Part shown: one piece after another, positions 43,661 through 57,295 of the stretch
Numbering within the stretch: position 1 is the stretch's first letter
Layout: the number at the start of each line of letters is the position of its first letter
NCBI RefSeq assembly: GCF_000003195.3
Contig: NC_012871.2
Span: 55,605,802 to 55,669,801, forward strand
Direction of reading: 5' to 3'
DNA from: Sorghum bicolor
Taxonomy: Eukaryota; Streptophyta; Magnoliopsida; Poales; Poaceae
Length of the DNA: 64,000 nucleotides
Position numbers and translations under genes: made by a program
Notes under the pieces: generated by a model
What the model was told of the DNA's origin: nothing
Databases searched by the model: none
Seen by the model: the letters and a program-made list of their open reading frames with translations, nothing else

Positions 43661-46600
43661 ATGGCGTCGAGACCGCCGCCGTGTCCGTGCCCGTGTCCGT
43701 GTCGCAGGCTCTTCTTAGTGTGCCTCTTGTGCTTCTTGCTGCTCACCGAGGCCGGCGGCGGCCATGGCGCAGGAGGAGGGGCGGCTGAGCAGCAGGCACC
43801 TGCTCCAGCTCCCACTCCTAGTCGACTCTTCCCACCTGAAGGTGCGTCGCGTGCCTTTCTCTTCTTCTGCTGGCTCTCTTGCCCCGCATTGCGACTGCGC
43901 GATTGGTACCTCTTCAACTCAAGTGCTCCTCCTCTTTAATTTTTCGCAGAGCGTGTCCTTCGCCGGATCGCTGCCAAGCTCGGCGTGCTACACTGGGACT
44001 TCGCCGCCGCCGCCGCCGGTGGCCCGTGCCAAGACCCTGCCGCCGGAGTGGACTGCCACTGCACCTCTTCAGACTCCGACTATACAGTCTGCCATGTCAT
44101 TCACATGTATGTATGCGTATGCAAGCATGCGTGGTTCATTTTCTTATTTCTTATCTATATCTAAGCCTGTGTGTGTTGTCATGTACAGTACAGCTGAACT
44201 TACATTTTGACTTCGCTGAATCGTCAGGCATTATATGTATCCATTGGTTTTGCAGAGACCTCAGGAGGCACAACTTCTCCGGCGAGCTCCCACCGGACTT
44301 TGCCGACCTCCCCTATCTTCTCCACCTGTAAACAAACGCACCTTCAACATGTGCAACGAAACATTACTACTCCTATATCTGTTAAGAGAAACATAAGTCC
44401 TTATTTTTTGTGTCTTGTTTCAGAGATCTAAGCCGGAGCTTGTTTCATGGTGGAGTGCCCAGCCAGTGGGCCCAGATGAAGTTACAAGCACTGTGGGTGC
44501 CCTTGCACTTTCCTTAATAACCCCGGCCCATTCTTTCCTACGCTGGTTACTGGTAGAATGGTAGTATAAACAAAATAATGATGTGGACCGACCATGGAGC
44601 CTCAGGGGAAGAATCTTCGTGCCACTGGGTGCTGATGTTCCTGCAATTTGTAAAAGCCAGTGTCATTGTCTTGTGATCTGACTTAGGATGTTTTAGACAA
44701 AGGAAAACAACCTGGCTTTAGCATGTTTATAATTTGTTTATCCAAAATGTGATGCATTCATGACAGGAGGATGGAGTATATTTTAAAGAAAGATGAATTG
44801 CATGTGCATAATAAGATTGCAATACAGCACTACCAAATAGTGTATAAGTCTTATTTAATAATTGCATGTAACTTACGGATGATTCACGATTGTCAATCAG
44901 AATGTAGTTGCACAAGCAGAGTCCCATATTAACCTTCACCTGAGAGGCTTCCGGATGCCATACTTACAAAAATTCTCAATAAGCAATACAGATCAGAATT
45001 ATGTATGTTTCATACTGTACAACAGAATTCCACAGCATATGTGTTGACCTGTTGGTGCAAAATCCATGCAGATTACTGATGGGAAACAGATTGTCAGGGC
45101 CTTTTCCCATAGTTCTCACAAGTATCACAACCCTGACTCACCTGTAAGTGAGAAGTCTGGTGGAAACAATTTCTTGTTAACAGTTTACTTATCAGTGTAC
45201 TAATTTCCAAGTTCTGACTGGTAAATTAATTTGCAGGGACATTGAAGGCAATGGTTTCTATGGGCCAATCCCTCCTGAAATTGGACATCTTACGCATCTG
45301 GAGAGGCTGTGAGTGTATTTGATGATTCATACAGCACTAAGGAAGATATACTCATTGATAGAGTTTGTGCATGTAATTTTTGCTTTCTGATGACTTGTGC
45401 ACTGATCCTGAAACTCAGAGTAATATCAGCCAATGAGTTCACTGGACCCCTACCACCTGCTCTATCCTTGTTGACTAATTTAACTGATTTGTAAGGATAC
45501 CATCATCTTTCCTTTTCCCCACTCTGTTTACTTTGCGAAGCCCTTTTGAACTATTGGAACTGGTTACAGGAGGATTTCTAGCAACAATTTATCTGGAAGA
45601 CTGCCTCATTTTTGGGAAAATTTAGCAAGGCTCCAAACATTGTGAGTCAGTGAATTCACGATGATAACTACCAACAGAAAATACCACAGATCAATATCTT
45701 TTTATATATATTTAGTGTAACACCTCTTGGTGCAGGCAAATCGAAGGATCTTTGTTGGAAGGGCCTATTCCCCCCAGCCTATCTAAATTGACAAACCTTC
45801 ATGATCTGTATGCCAGCACAATGCTGAAAACTCTTATAACTTCACACATAATCATATTTTCTTACTATGTATAAGTTTGAACAACCCGTACAAGTCCTCA
45901 GTAAATGCACATTGCTCTGTTTCTGTGTGAAACAGGAGGATTAGTGATCTGAGAGGTAGTGGTTCACCTTTCCCTGATTTAAGTGGAATGTCATCCTTGA
46001 ACAAATTGTAAGTTTGTGGATTACTGAAGTTCAAGCTTTCTGTATGCTGGCTGTCATATGCTACAAAATTAATTAATTGTAGGGTACTAAGGAACTGTTC
46101 CATCAGTGGAAGCATCCCGCCTTATATTGGCACATGGACAACTCTGAAGCATCTGTAATAAATGGCAACTTACTAAGTATCCTTTTTTTTAAAAAAAAAG
46201 TCACATCTTTTACTATCAACATTGTCTATGCAGGGATCTGAGCTTTAATAAATTGAGTGGACAAATACCAGCTTCTTTTGCTAACATGGGAAGGGTTGAT
46301 TACATGTAAGTTGTGGTGTTTTGCATAAAGTGAACTATCATGACATTTCATTGTGCTCCTTCCTTACATGTGCCTATACCAAAATTGTCCTGCAGATATC
46401 TAACTGCAAACTCACTCACTGGGGACATACCTGGATGGTTATTGAGAAGAAACAAAATCGCGTAATTTACTATCTATTTTGCTCGCCATTTTTTTTAATT
46501 TTGGGGGGTGGGGAGGTCTATTTCCGACAAACTCTGAGGCCCACATATATCCATTAAAATATGGCACGCGCCTTTCTTTTCTTGGGCATTTTAATGTTAG

Positions 46601-49600
46601 CATTAAAGTTAAGAAACGACGACTTCAATATTCTAAGATGTTGGTGTGTTAATACAATGCCCAAGTACCGGCCTTCATACATGATTGTAGAAAATCGATA
46701 AAATATTTTCCTAGTTTCTTAAATGCATCCATGATTGTGAATAATGGAAATAGCTCTGAGTCAGTTTGAGTTTTCTTCTTATGTCCACCCTTGTTTAACT
46801 AGTGCATACAGAAGAATTGCCTGAAACCCATATGTACCTGTAACTAAGAATTTCAACAATATCACTGTTATTATTGAACTTACAAGTCATATTCATACTT
46901 CCAATTAGTACAATAGAATTAACAGAAAACGATCATATGCAGAGACATATCTTTCAATAACTTCACGATGGGGAGTTCAGATCCTAACCAATGCCTTCCA
47001 GGGAGTGTGTAAGAAACCTTTAGCATGGTATCCAATCTTCTTGCTCTTTGGTACCCTTATGAAAATGCATAACCCTTTCCTCTGAATCATTCGATTGCAG
47101 CAATCTAGTGGAGAGCTATTCATCTGACATGAACAGTTCGTAAGATCCTTTAGCTTGTTGCTTCAATACATTTAAAAACTTTATAGCAACGGACCTGTCT
47201 AGATGTCATAAAATGCTCAAACACCGGTTGCTTTTACCTTATGTGCAGAAGTAGTGTTCAGTCATGCTTGAAGAGGAATTTCCCATGTGTTGCTTCGAAT
47301 GGACAATGTAAGTTGATGCTTAGTGTTGCTTCAAAGTTAGTTCTAAAGCATTAGTATAACATAATGCATTCGTATAGATAAAACAAAGAAAATGATTTGT
47401 TTACATGAATTTCACATGGATACCGATAACTGTGAAAAGGGTAGCATTGATAATGACTAATGAAGTTTGGATAAATTACAAATTGCTATTGCTTGTAGGA
47501 TTATATAAACTCCAAATGGTATACTCAAAATAAATACCTCTATTAAATCAGTCACTGAATTTCTGGCTGCATCTTACACAAAGGTGCATTACTTTAATCT
47601 ACATAAAGCTCAGTTCATAGCTAGTTTTCTTGTTTTAGCACTGAAGCTACATGGAACATTTACCTACAATTTTTCACAGATAGATCTTCCTTGCATATCA
47701 ATTGTGGTGGCAAAGAAGCAACTATTAATGGAGTTAAATACGAAGCTGACACAACACCAAAAGGTGCTTCATTGCTGTATGTAAGCCCAGGTTCAAATTG
47801 GGCATTCAGCAGCACTGGTAACTTCATGGACGACAACATCACTGATGACAGCTACATTGCAACAAGCACATTAAAATTGGACATGCCCGATTCAGAGTTG
47901 TACACCAAAGCCCGTCTTTCTCCTCTTTCCCTCACATATTATGGGCTTTGTATGTTCAGTGGGAGCTACACGGTTAAACTCCACTTTGCTGAAATTGTGT
48001 TCACAAATGACAGCACATTTTGTAGCCTTGGCAAAAGAAGATTCAATGTGTTCATACAGGTAAACTAGTTTTTTTACCTGTTTTCTTACTAATAAAACAT
48101 TTCCCTTTATTAGCACTGATGCTAACAATAGGCTCTTTAACTTCAGGGAAGAATGGTGCTAGAGGATTTTGATATCGAGCAGTCATCCAGTGCAATTGGA
48201 AAGCCAGTTATCACGACTTTTCAAACATATGTCACAAATCATACTCTAGAAATTCAGTTATATTGGGCAGGAAGAGGGACAACAGGCATTCCATATAGAG
48301 GTTCTTATGGCCCACTGATATCTGCAATATCAGTAACACCAAGTGTGTCCTGACTCTTGAACTTGTCAATTTTGCATATTTTTTCCAGTAACTGTTATGG
48401 GCAAGGAAGCATTTAGCTGTGCAAATTATACTTTTGAAACATAACTGTTATTTTCCTTACTGACCTGGAAGTTTGGATCTTTTTTGAGCATGTTCAGATT
48501 TTATTCTTGAACCTCCCGAAACTGGCAGTAGCAATAAGATTTCACGGGCATCTATATCGATTGGAATTCCTATAATAGCAATTTTGACTGCTCTGGCTGT
48601 ATGCATTTATTGTATTAAGAAGAGGAGAAAGAGTTCAAAGAATAAAGGTACTATAGTAAACTCATTTCAAATTTTGTGTTGTGTAATAAACAGGTAGATA
48701 TATATCACTTTTCGGTTACTTGGCAACAAAGTAGTTAAATCAGGAAGTAAAGCTTTCCATATTTATGTGGGCAGCAATGAAACCATATCTTAGTATATAT
48801 GTTAATGACCACATATAAACCCTTTCTACAGATCTCCTAGCTCTTGACCTGCAAACTGGCTCCTTCACCTTGCGACAAATCAAAGTGGCAACTAGGAACT
48901 TTGACCTGGCTAACAAGATTGGTGAAGGTGGTTTTGGTTCAGTTTACAAGGTCAGTCAGCATTACTTCCCATGCATAAACAATAAATAAGTTAATACTGC
49001 CAAAGCACAACTTATATAGGAACTTGGCATTGCTGGTTTGACAGGGTTTATTGTCCGATGGCACCGTCATCGCTGTCAAGCAGTTATCAACAAGGTCTAA
49101 ACAAGGGAATCGAGAATTCGTGAATGAGATAGGGATGATATCTGCACTACAGCATCCAAACCTTGTCAAACTCTATGGCTGCTGTACAGAAGGAAACCAG
49201 CTGTTGTTAGTTTATGAGTATCTGGAAAATAATTGCCTTGCACGAGCTCTTTTTGGTAATTGTACTCTCGTGTTTCCTGGTTTACCCCTTTTTTTAGTTT
49301 TATATGCTACATGTTAGAACTCACAGACTTTCACGGGCTGTTACTGCTGGGTCCAGTTGATCAATACAGACTCAGATTGGATTGGGCAACAAGACATAGG
49401 ATTTGCCTTGGGATAGCAAAAGGTCTAGCATATCTACATGAGGAGTCCACAATAAGGATCGTACACCGTGATATCAAGGCCAGCAATATATTGCTTGACA
49501 AAAATTTGAATGCCAAGATCTCAGATTTTGGGCTAGCAAAGCTTAATGAAGATGATCACACCCACATAAGCACAAAAGTAGCTGGAACTATGTAAGTGTT

Positions 49601-51286
49601 CAACTTCCACATTCCTTTTTTTGTTGAAACATACAATCACATCCACACATCTGATTGACCTACAATACAAGGCTATAGATAAGAAGCTCTAGAAGGGAAG
49701 GCAATCTGTAGCAATGGTAACAATGAACACTGCAACCAACCTAAGGATAAACAGTGGGAACCCAGAGAAAAAGAATTTGTTAGCTAAGAGTCACTGGGTC
49801 AGGCAAGAAACCACATACATATGGGGGTTGCCATTCCTGCATATAAACATAAACAAAAAAAGATGCAACTAACAGCATATTGACAGTGGTATTGAATTAA
49901 GACTCTTAATGTTGCTAATCAGTTCCTATTTGAACAACTGATGGAAATTACATTTCTGTTCACTCTTTAGTAAATGTATTGAACTGCAGACCTTACAGCT
50001 GACTTGATCATTCTGTGTTTATGTAGCGGATACATGGCTCCTGAGTATGCTATGCGTGGTTATTTGACAGATAAAGCTGATGTATACAGTTTTGGTGTTG
50101 TTGCTTTGGAAATTGTCAGTGGAAAAAGTAACACAAACTACAGGCCAAACGAAGATTTTGTTCATCTTCTAGATTGGGTAACTCCTGAATCTTTATCCTT
50201 TCGTAAACAGCAGTTTGGACCATGTTGGATGGAGGGCTTGCTATATCATCACCTTACACACAAAGCATTTATGGACTGCAGAGAATTGTTTCTGCTACAA
50301 ATATGGGTTGCCCATATTGCTAGAAAATGATAAGCTTTTGTTTAACACTAGGATATTTCATATGGAAGTGCATTTTATATTACCTTATCATTTGAACAGT
50401 AACATTAGCTCAATCCTGCATCCTATCCTTCTATACTTACTAACCAAACTTCTCCTGGCTATACATGAAATACCCCCACCCCCCTCCCTGCCCCGCTGAT
50501 ACCTTACAATGATCCTCAAAAAAAGGATTTTCTTTATCTTCTTGACTGGATAACTCCTAAATGTGTTAATGTGACAAATCGATTTCACTTAACCCTATGA
50601 TGTTTCCTGACAGTGAACATGAATGCACATTTAAGATAACCTTATTGTTTAAACATTCACATTAGGTAAATTCCATGACCAAGCTATGTGTCAAAAGGAA
50701 TAAATTCTCTAAATTTAGTTCATGCATCATTCTCCCTTACAAAAGGAATATATTCTTACATTCCCACAGCATTAACTGGATTTTTACCTCTAGCGTGTCA
50801 AAATAACATTTTTTTCATGTAGACAAGGGAAGTAGACAATGAAAATGGATCATACTGAATCTTCATGGGCATACCTTGAGAGTAGTAAGCTAACTGCATG
50901 TCCTAAATGTGTTCCAGGCTTGTGTTCTGCATGAGAGAGGAGCTCTCCTGGAATTGGTAGATCCAGATCTAGGATCCAATTACTCAACAGAAGAGGCACT
51001 CATCATGCTAAATGTTGCCTTGCTATGCACAACCGCAGCACCTACACTCAGACCAAAGATGTCAAAAGTTGTTAGCCTGCTTGAGGGCCACACCCCTCTT
51101 CAGCCCTTGCTGTCAGATCTCAGTCTAGCTCAGAATTGCCTGAGCACAGGTGGTTTATGCAGGAACCTCTGGCAAAAACTAAGTGAGCGTCAAAGACTGA
51201 CAGCACAAGCTTTCTGCAATTACAGTAATGAATCATCAACCATAGATATAAATAATGACCTGAGACCATTGGTGAGTCAGATGTAG
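43661..51286 (+). CDS. LRR receptor-like Ser/Thr kinase with malectin domain (LRR-VIII-2)
   Basis: 24 coding exons, all with GT-AG borders and consistent phases: 43661-43841, 43950-44106, 44256-44327, 44424-44492, 45072-45143, 45237-45308, 45419-45490, 45570-45641, 45736-45807, 45936-46007, 46083-46154, 46234-46305, 46396-46461, 46943-47008, 47101-47139, 47249-47307, 47680-48059, 48147-48342, 48498-48647, 48832-48950, 49045-49255, 49357-49591, 50027-50177, 50918-51286. Signal peptide ([12 protein letters not shown]), about ten LRRs mostly one per 72-bp exon, malectin domain in exons 17-18, membrane helix ([18 protein letters not shown]) in exon 19. The kinase has [24 protein letters not shown] (RD type), DFGLAK and [11 protein letters not shown]. 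Everything needed for an active plasma-membrane kinase is visible. This matches the RFK1/At1g53430-like subfamily; the ligand is unknown. No disabling change seen. Confidence 0.92.
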
Positions 51287-51356
51287 TAGATGTGCACCAT
51301 GACCCAAAGTGTACATGTAAAAAGTACGAACTATCAGGGGTAGACCAGAACATCTG

Positions 51357-51637
51357 TATTGAGTTGCATGCACCAACCAATTCAACCCAAAAGCTTAAGC
51401 TGATGGGGAGAGGTGGGCAATTCACTTATATTCCAACACTCCCCCTCACGTGGAGGCTCCCTCAGGCCTCAGACGTGGAATAGGAGCGAGCAACAATTAT
51501 TTTATTTAATTGCGCTAACCAGGATTCGAACTCGAGACCTCTGGCTTTGATACCATATTGAGTTGCATGCACCGACCAATTCAACCCAAAAGCTTAAGCT
51601 GATGGGGAGAGGTGGGCAATTCACTTATATTCCAACA
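51357..51637 (-). mobile_element. Miniature LTR retrotransposon (TRIM / SMART-like)
   Basis: 281 bp with two near-identical 82-bp LTRs (51357-51438 and 51556-51637) and a 5-bp ATCTG duplication (51352-51356, 51638-51642). On the minus strand the LTR begins TGTTGGAATATAAG. It is followed by TGGTATCAAAGCC (about 51543-51555), the usual initiator-Met tRNA primer site, and a purine tract (complement of CTCCCCCTCAC, 51439-51449) precedes the 3' LTR. No coding capacity. It sits 71 bp past the receptor kinase stop codon, probably in its 3' untranslated region. Confidence 0.9.
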
Positions 51638-51982
51638 ATCTGTATCAAGTATCAACAGTGCAATGCAAATACCAAGTAGTGTACTGATGTCTAATTTAAG
51701 TCATAAGCATTTTAGTAGCATCCACTTCAAATCATTAAGATGCTGACCATGGTACAGCACTGGAAGCTCCCTATTGTCTCTGAGCTCTGACCCTTCTTTC
51801 GCTTTTATTTACAAATAAAAGCTCACAAATTTTTCATTAATGCTTCATCTGATAGCATTTAACTGTCAGTCACTACATGAACATGAATTGATATCGCTTA
51901 AGCACCCAATAACTCAGCTCACTGATCAACTCCTATATCATATAAAATCGATAAGGAACATCACATAAACATTGTTATTTCA

Positions 51983-54165
51983 CTATTCAGGTGCCTTCTT
52001 CAGCAAATGTTCTGGCAAAACAACTTTTAAGGTTGGAGCATCTGAGGATATCTCAAGTGAGTCCCCATGCTGAATTGAATGCACTACATGTGAACCATCA
52101 ACATAAACAGCACCCTCTTGATTGTACCATACAACAAGCATGTGTTGCTCTTGCTTTAGAAAACCATGGAGCATTGGTTTGTCAGCATCTGTTGGAGAAA
52201 TTGGCTCCCTTATCATATACTGAAGTTCACGGCTTGATAATGGCATCATAAATCCTCCAGCTGATAGCATGGCAGCAGTTGATCCAGCAGCTGTTGAGAC
52301 CCTCAGACCACTTGATCTACAATTAATTAAACGCGAGGTCTCTCCCATATTGTTCCTTTTCCTGAGATGGCAATACCTAATCAGAATTGATCACATTAGA
52401 AAGGAAAATGAATTTATAAGGAACCTCAGACAAAATACCTAAATGAGAAGCGTGACACACTTGCTGGACAAGGGTGTGACACCAATATATCATTCAGAGC
52501 ATAAGTCGGCAGCTGAATTCCATTTAGTTTCACCGATATCCTTGACAGCTCCAAAGGGCGCCTACTGCCATCAAGCGTTGCATCAAGTATCTGGGAGCAC
52601 GGCAAGTTCAGTTGAAATGGAATTTGATATCATATAAAAATCAATTAATGATACAATTCTACAAAGAAGTAGAATGAGTATGAATATTAGTCCAATGTGC
52701 TCAAAACAAATAATAAAATGAGAACATTTTGCAGATAAAATAACCTGTTCAAAGTTTCCTGCAGTAGCTGCACAAAGATACCCTGTGCTCCTCCTTGCAT
52801 CAAATTCATCAGTTAGCTCCTCAACCTGCATGAGGCTAATATGAGCTACAGAATTATAACAAGACCTGATGAGGCACAAATATAAAGGGCAGTCTGCTCA
52901 CAAGTAAACAACCAACTAATAACATACTTGTTATGATATGAATATTATACCTCACTGGGTTCAAGCTACGAGACTTCTGAGTTAGAAAAGGATAAACAAC
53001 TGACCTCCTTAGTACAAGTAGGATCTGAATTAACACCCAATATAGGAACTGAGCTATCCAAAAAATGGCTAGCCCGGAGAAGGGTGCCATCGCCGCCAAC
53101 AGCAATCACAAGATCCACATCACGTATTGGCTGAGACAAATGATTGCGCTGCACAGAAATCCAGTCAAGGGACTTGCGCTGCAAGACACTCTGGCAAAGA
53201 TCAATTGTGTCCTTGTGAACTCTGCACCTATCATCCAGATAGCTCAGGATCTGCAAAGGCAAACCAAGATGATGATAGAAGGATAGGTAAGTTTCCTTAA
53301 TCCATATCAAAAAGTATCTGCAGTATTCAAATGAATCGAAGAGAGAAAAAAATCACAGACTAGATAGCTCAGATTGTTCAAAGAGAGCCCCCAGCAACAA
53401 ACAACTTCTACAGTGTATTTCACAGAAAAAAAATGTGATAACCAATAAGACCAGGAGTAAGTGAATCTTTTTCTAACCGAAAATGATGCATGCAAACACC
53501 ATGTCATACGCATACAACAAAAAAGTCTTGAACAGTTAAGGACATATTCAATACCACAACAACAGTGCACCATGCAACAAGTTACATACGGAATGTCATG
53601 CTATGGCATTTTGCAAGTACTATTGCAATGGCTACTGCAAGGAGGCAAGCACCACATCTTAGTTAGTTATCCAGGACACCAAAAAGTAAAAGTAAAAGGT
53701 CACGATTCGTAGAGGCATTTCAACAAACACCTGAACTCCGGCATTTGAACCGGCATTTTTTACTCACTCAACTCAAACGGATCAAGCGTGCTCCCGCACA
53801 ACGGCCAACACCGTGATCGAGGTTAATGAAATCGGAAAACCTATACCCAATAGCGTGATTCTCACGATGGAAGCGCGAAGAAGTGAACTCCGCCACAGTT
53901 TAGACGGGTATAATATATGGGACCGTCCAAACATGTGAGAACCCTGGCACCCAAAGTCGAGTACTAGGGAAGCAATGGCGAACAGCATAATCGAAGACAT
54001 GAGGGAAGGACAGAGAGGGAGAGGTGCGACCTTGGGGCTGGCGGCGCGCGGTTGCGGCGGCGTCGAGGGCGCAGAGGTGGGAGAGGAGGCCGCGGCCCCG
54101 ACGTACGGGCGGGGAGGGTATACGTCGAAGGGCTTGAGGAAGAGCAGCACGCGGCGGCGCGCCAT
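51983..54165 (-). CDS. NADK3: NADH kinase (NADK3-type), cytosolic/peroxisomal ATP-NADH kinase
   Basis: Five coding exons on the minus strand: 54165-54031, 53250-53005, 52825-52745, 52590-52439, 52361-51983. The sum is 993 bases, 330 residues, close to known plant NADK3 length. Exon 1 gives MARRRVLLFLKPFDVYPPRP; exon 2 carries the diagnostic GGDGT motif with LLRASHFLDSSVPILGVNSDPT; exon 4 has LPTYALNDILVSHP (NE/D motif region); exon 5 has RSSGLRVSTAAGSTAAMLSAGG, binding the nucleotide phosphate. The enzyme phosphorylates NADH (and NAD) to NADPH, supplying reductant in stress. No disabling change seen. Convergent with the receptor kinase gene (696 bp between stop codons). Confidence 0.93.
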
Positions 54166-54530
54166 TGGAGCCTGGTCTGACGGCGAGCCGTGGCGGCAGC
54201 GGTGGTGGCGACGCCTTGTCGTCACTTGCGCGGTGGAGTCTGTGCGGAGGCCAGTCGGAAATGCTCCGGACTCTGGGCACCGGAGGCACCCGTCCAAAAG
54301 CTGGGTGATTCGGTTCGGCCCAAAAGATGGGGAACTCAAGACTCACCGACATCTGGGCCCGCTACACACGAGATTACCAAGGTGCTCGGCCCCGACTCGA
54401 CTCCACCCGCGCCCTCGTCTTGAGATCGAGTTGAGACTCGGCGACCGCCGCCTCCGCCGCCGGATCGGAGCGAAAGCGACGGCGCCATCGATCTGTTCCT
54501 TTCCCTCTCGACCGTCGTCACTGATCAGGT
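54166..54530. promoter_or_regulatory. Short shared promoter region, NADK3 and proton-pump-interactor genes
   Basis: GC-rich 365 bp between the NADK3 start codon (54165, minus) and a consensus donor GATCAG|GTGAGT at about 54531 (plus). The donor probably ends a non-coding first exon of the plus-strand gene. No TATA box is obvious, as expected of GC-rich, broadly expressed divergent promoters. Confidence 0.45.
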
Positions 54531-54770
54531 GAGTGAACCGGCCTTCCAGTCTCGACGCGACGTGTAGTGAATTCGGAGATCCTTTCCATTGCCCGGCCAG
54601 GTCAGGATGTCTCTCCGGTTACAGATTGGTACGGTTCCAGTTGGTTACTACGCTTTGTTTACATACACCGAATGCATAAACTACTACTATTAGTGTTCCC
54701 ACTGTTGTTTTTAGTTTAGAACTCGATTGCTATAAGTAAGAACTATTTCAGAATAACGTAGTGTATAAGA

Positions 54771-57295
54771 TTTTTTTTTTTTTGCGATCACGCCGAAGCG
54801 CAAATTTCATTAAGCATGATAGAGTTTGCAAGACAGAAACGACAAGAACACGGAAACCGACTGACCACGACGAAACAAACAAACCCAACAAGACCGAAGC
54901 AGCCAGCAACCACAGTTACCGCAGCCCAGCAAAGAAAAAAACAGAAGCAAGGAAGCTTGCTCACAAAGACTCTGACAAGAGAGGAACAAAAAACACGAAA
55001 ACCAGAAACCTGACCACCCGGAAATCAGCCCCCTCCGAAGAGACCACCAAGTTTTCTGAAACGTGCACGACACCAAGCGTCCGCCTCCTCCTTGATCAGC
55101 AACGCCAGTTGTTGCGCCGACATCGAGGTTCCCCTGAAGGTGCGATCATTCCGATCGACTTTGGCAATAGCTTCCTCACGCGTAGCCACCAAGGAATGGC
55201 AAGATCATCCTGGAGAGGGACCACACTGCATAGGTGGAACCTCGACAGCCAGCAATGCCACACCTCTCTGCTGTAACAGCAGGTCAGCAGGATGTGGTCG
55301 ATGGTCTCAACCCTTTGGTCACACATGATGCAAGTATCGTCGGGCTGTAGGCCATGGCGGCGCCTCCTCTCGGTCGGTCGTCCAGCATCTCCAATGCAAG
55401 ACCAACCAAAACAAGAAACGTACCCGTGGCGGCGCCGCCGTCCTCCAAATTTCTTTGGCGCTGAGGGGTAGCGACGCACCAAGGAATATAGCACCATAAG
55501 CGGACGCTGCGGAGTAGTTTAGATCCTCCGTCAGCCACCAGGAGAGGGTATCAGGTTGCGGCAGCAAGTGAACATGCTCAAGAAGGTCGCACAGCCTGCT
55601 AATTTCGACCACCAGCTGCATAGTTACCGGGGCACAGATATGTCTAACTCAGGCGAGGTTTGGTAACGCTTCTGCCACCGTTGCTCGCCTCTTGCGCGGC
55701 CGGACAGCCGCAAAGACCGTTGGGGCGATGGACTGCACACTTTCACCCTGAAGCCACCTATCTATCCAGAAGAAAATAGACTCCCCATTGCCCAAGCTGA
55801 ACACCGTGGCCGCCTGGAAGAGTGCAAGAGCAGCCCGCTCCGAGGTCCTCGGTGCCCGGCCGAGACGCCTGTCCTTCCAGATCCACCTAACGCGCAGCGT
55901 AATCCCCGTTCGCCTGAGATCGGATATGCCCAGTCCACCAAGATCACGCGGCCTGGTCACCACAGGCCATGCCACTTTACATTTGCCTCCGGCCATAGCA
56001 TCTGTTCCAGCCCAAATGAATGCGCGGTGCAGCTTGTCGATGGCGTTGATCGCCCACGGTGAAAGGCAAATAGCTATTGAAGTATGTACTGGGATCGCCG
56101 ACAACGTGGCCTTTACAAGTGTCGTGCGTCCTGCAACATTCAGCATCTGCCCCTTCCATCCAGGTATGCGTGCAGCCACTTTATCTATGATCGGCTGTTC
56201 CTGTGACCTCGTAAGTCTCCTGACCGAAAGCGGGACACCCAAGTAGCGACAAGGTAAGTCCTCGACACGGCAGGGTAGTGTATTACACAGTAGTTGAGTT
56301 TGAGCATCAGTACAGTTCAGGGGGTTGCAATGCTCTTATCAAGATTGGAGAAGAGGCCCGAAGCTAGTCTAAAATGGACGAATAACAAGTCATCAGCGTA
56401 AAGACTAACTCGGTACCCAACAATGACACTGATAGGCGCTAGAAACCCCCCGCTGCTCCACGCCTCCACCCAGCTTAGGCAGTTATTCAGACTCTCCATG
56501 ATCAGGACGAACAGCATCGGCGATAGCGGGTCTCCTTGTCAGAGCCCGCGAGCATGACAAATTCGGCGCCTCGGCTGACCATTGAGCAAGATCCTGGTGC
56601 TCGACGTGGACAGCACCATGGATATCCAGTTCGTCCATCGCCTCCCAAAACCCATATGTTGCAGGACCTCGATCAAGAAATTCTAGGCAACACTGTCAAA
56701 GGCCTTCGCAATATCAATTTTCAGCATTAGACATGGCGTTTTGGAGACATGAATCGCCCTGCAGGCGAGCTGCACTTCACGGACATTGTCATGAAGGCTG
56801 CGACCCCCGATGAACGCGCTCTGATTACGCTTCACCAGCAAGTCCAGAACCGGTGCTAGCCGCTGCGCCAAACATTTTGTGATCAGTTTGCCAAAATTGT
56901 GAATCAAGCTTATTGGCCTATAGTCACGCAACTCTTCTGGGTTCTCCTTCTTCTTTAGCAAAACCATATAAGCACCGCTGAGGTGATACAGGCTTCTGTT
57001 GTCTAGGGCCCAGAACGCGTTGATCGCGTTCATCACATCAACCTTGATTATTGGCTAGCATTTCTTGTAGAACAGCACAGTAAAACCGTCTGGCCCCGGC
57101 GCCTTGTCACTGGGCATATCATTGACTGTCCTCCAGACCTCTTCCACCGTGAACAAATTCTCTAGGTGATGCAGCAAGGCAGTTGGGAGCCCAATGGTCT
57201 GGAGATTAAGCCTCCTGGAGCGCTCGAAGTTGGAGCTGAGAATGTCATTGTAGTAGTCATGTAGGGCATCAGTCATTGCCCGGTCCGACAGAGAA
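54771..57295 (-). mobile_element. L1-type LINE, 5'-truncated and decayed
   Basis: Minus orientation with a poly(A) seen as T13 at 54771-54783. Pieces of ORF2 in order: RT fingers (57276-57055, DKAPGPDGFTVLFYKKC), palm (57036-56683: LKKKENPEELRDYRPISL, NQSAFIGGR, KIDIAKAFDSV), catalytic SLYADD (56517-56317), thumb (56242-55649: GGLGISDL) and zf-RVT (about 55620-55096, CIMCDQRVETIDHILLTC). Stops and shifts separate them, so it is older than the LINE at 40340. It lies antisense within the probable first intron of the 59216-60864 gene. No clear target duplication found. Confidence 0.85.

Noticed and set aside
43613..44331. Three overlapping plus-strand frames near the receptor kinase start
   Set aside because: Only the 43661 frame joins exon 2 in phase and encodes a signal peptide followed by LRRs. 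The others are shadows of exons 1-3 and introns.
53975..54532. 185-codon plus-strand frame across the NADK3 first exon
   Set aside because: It is antisense to NADK3 exon 1 and GC-driven. The minus strand has the recognisable enzyme and matching splice sites.
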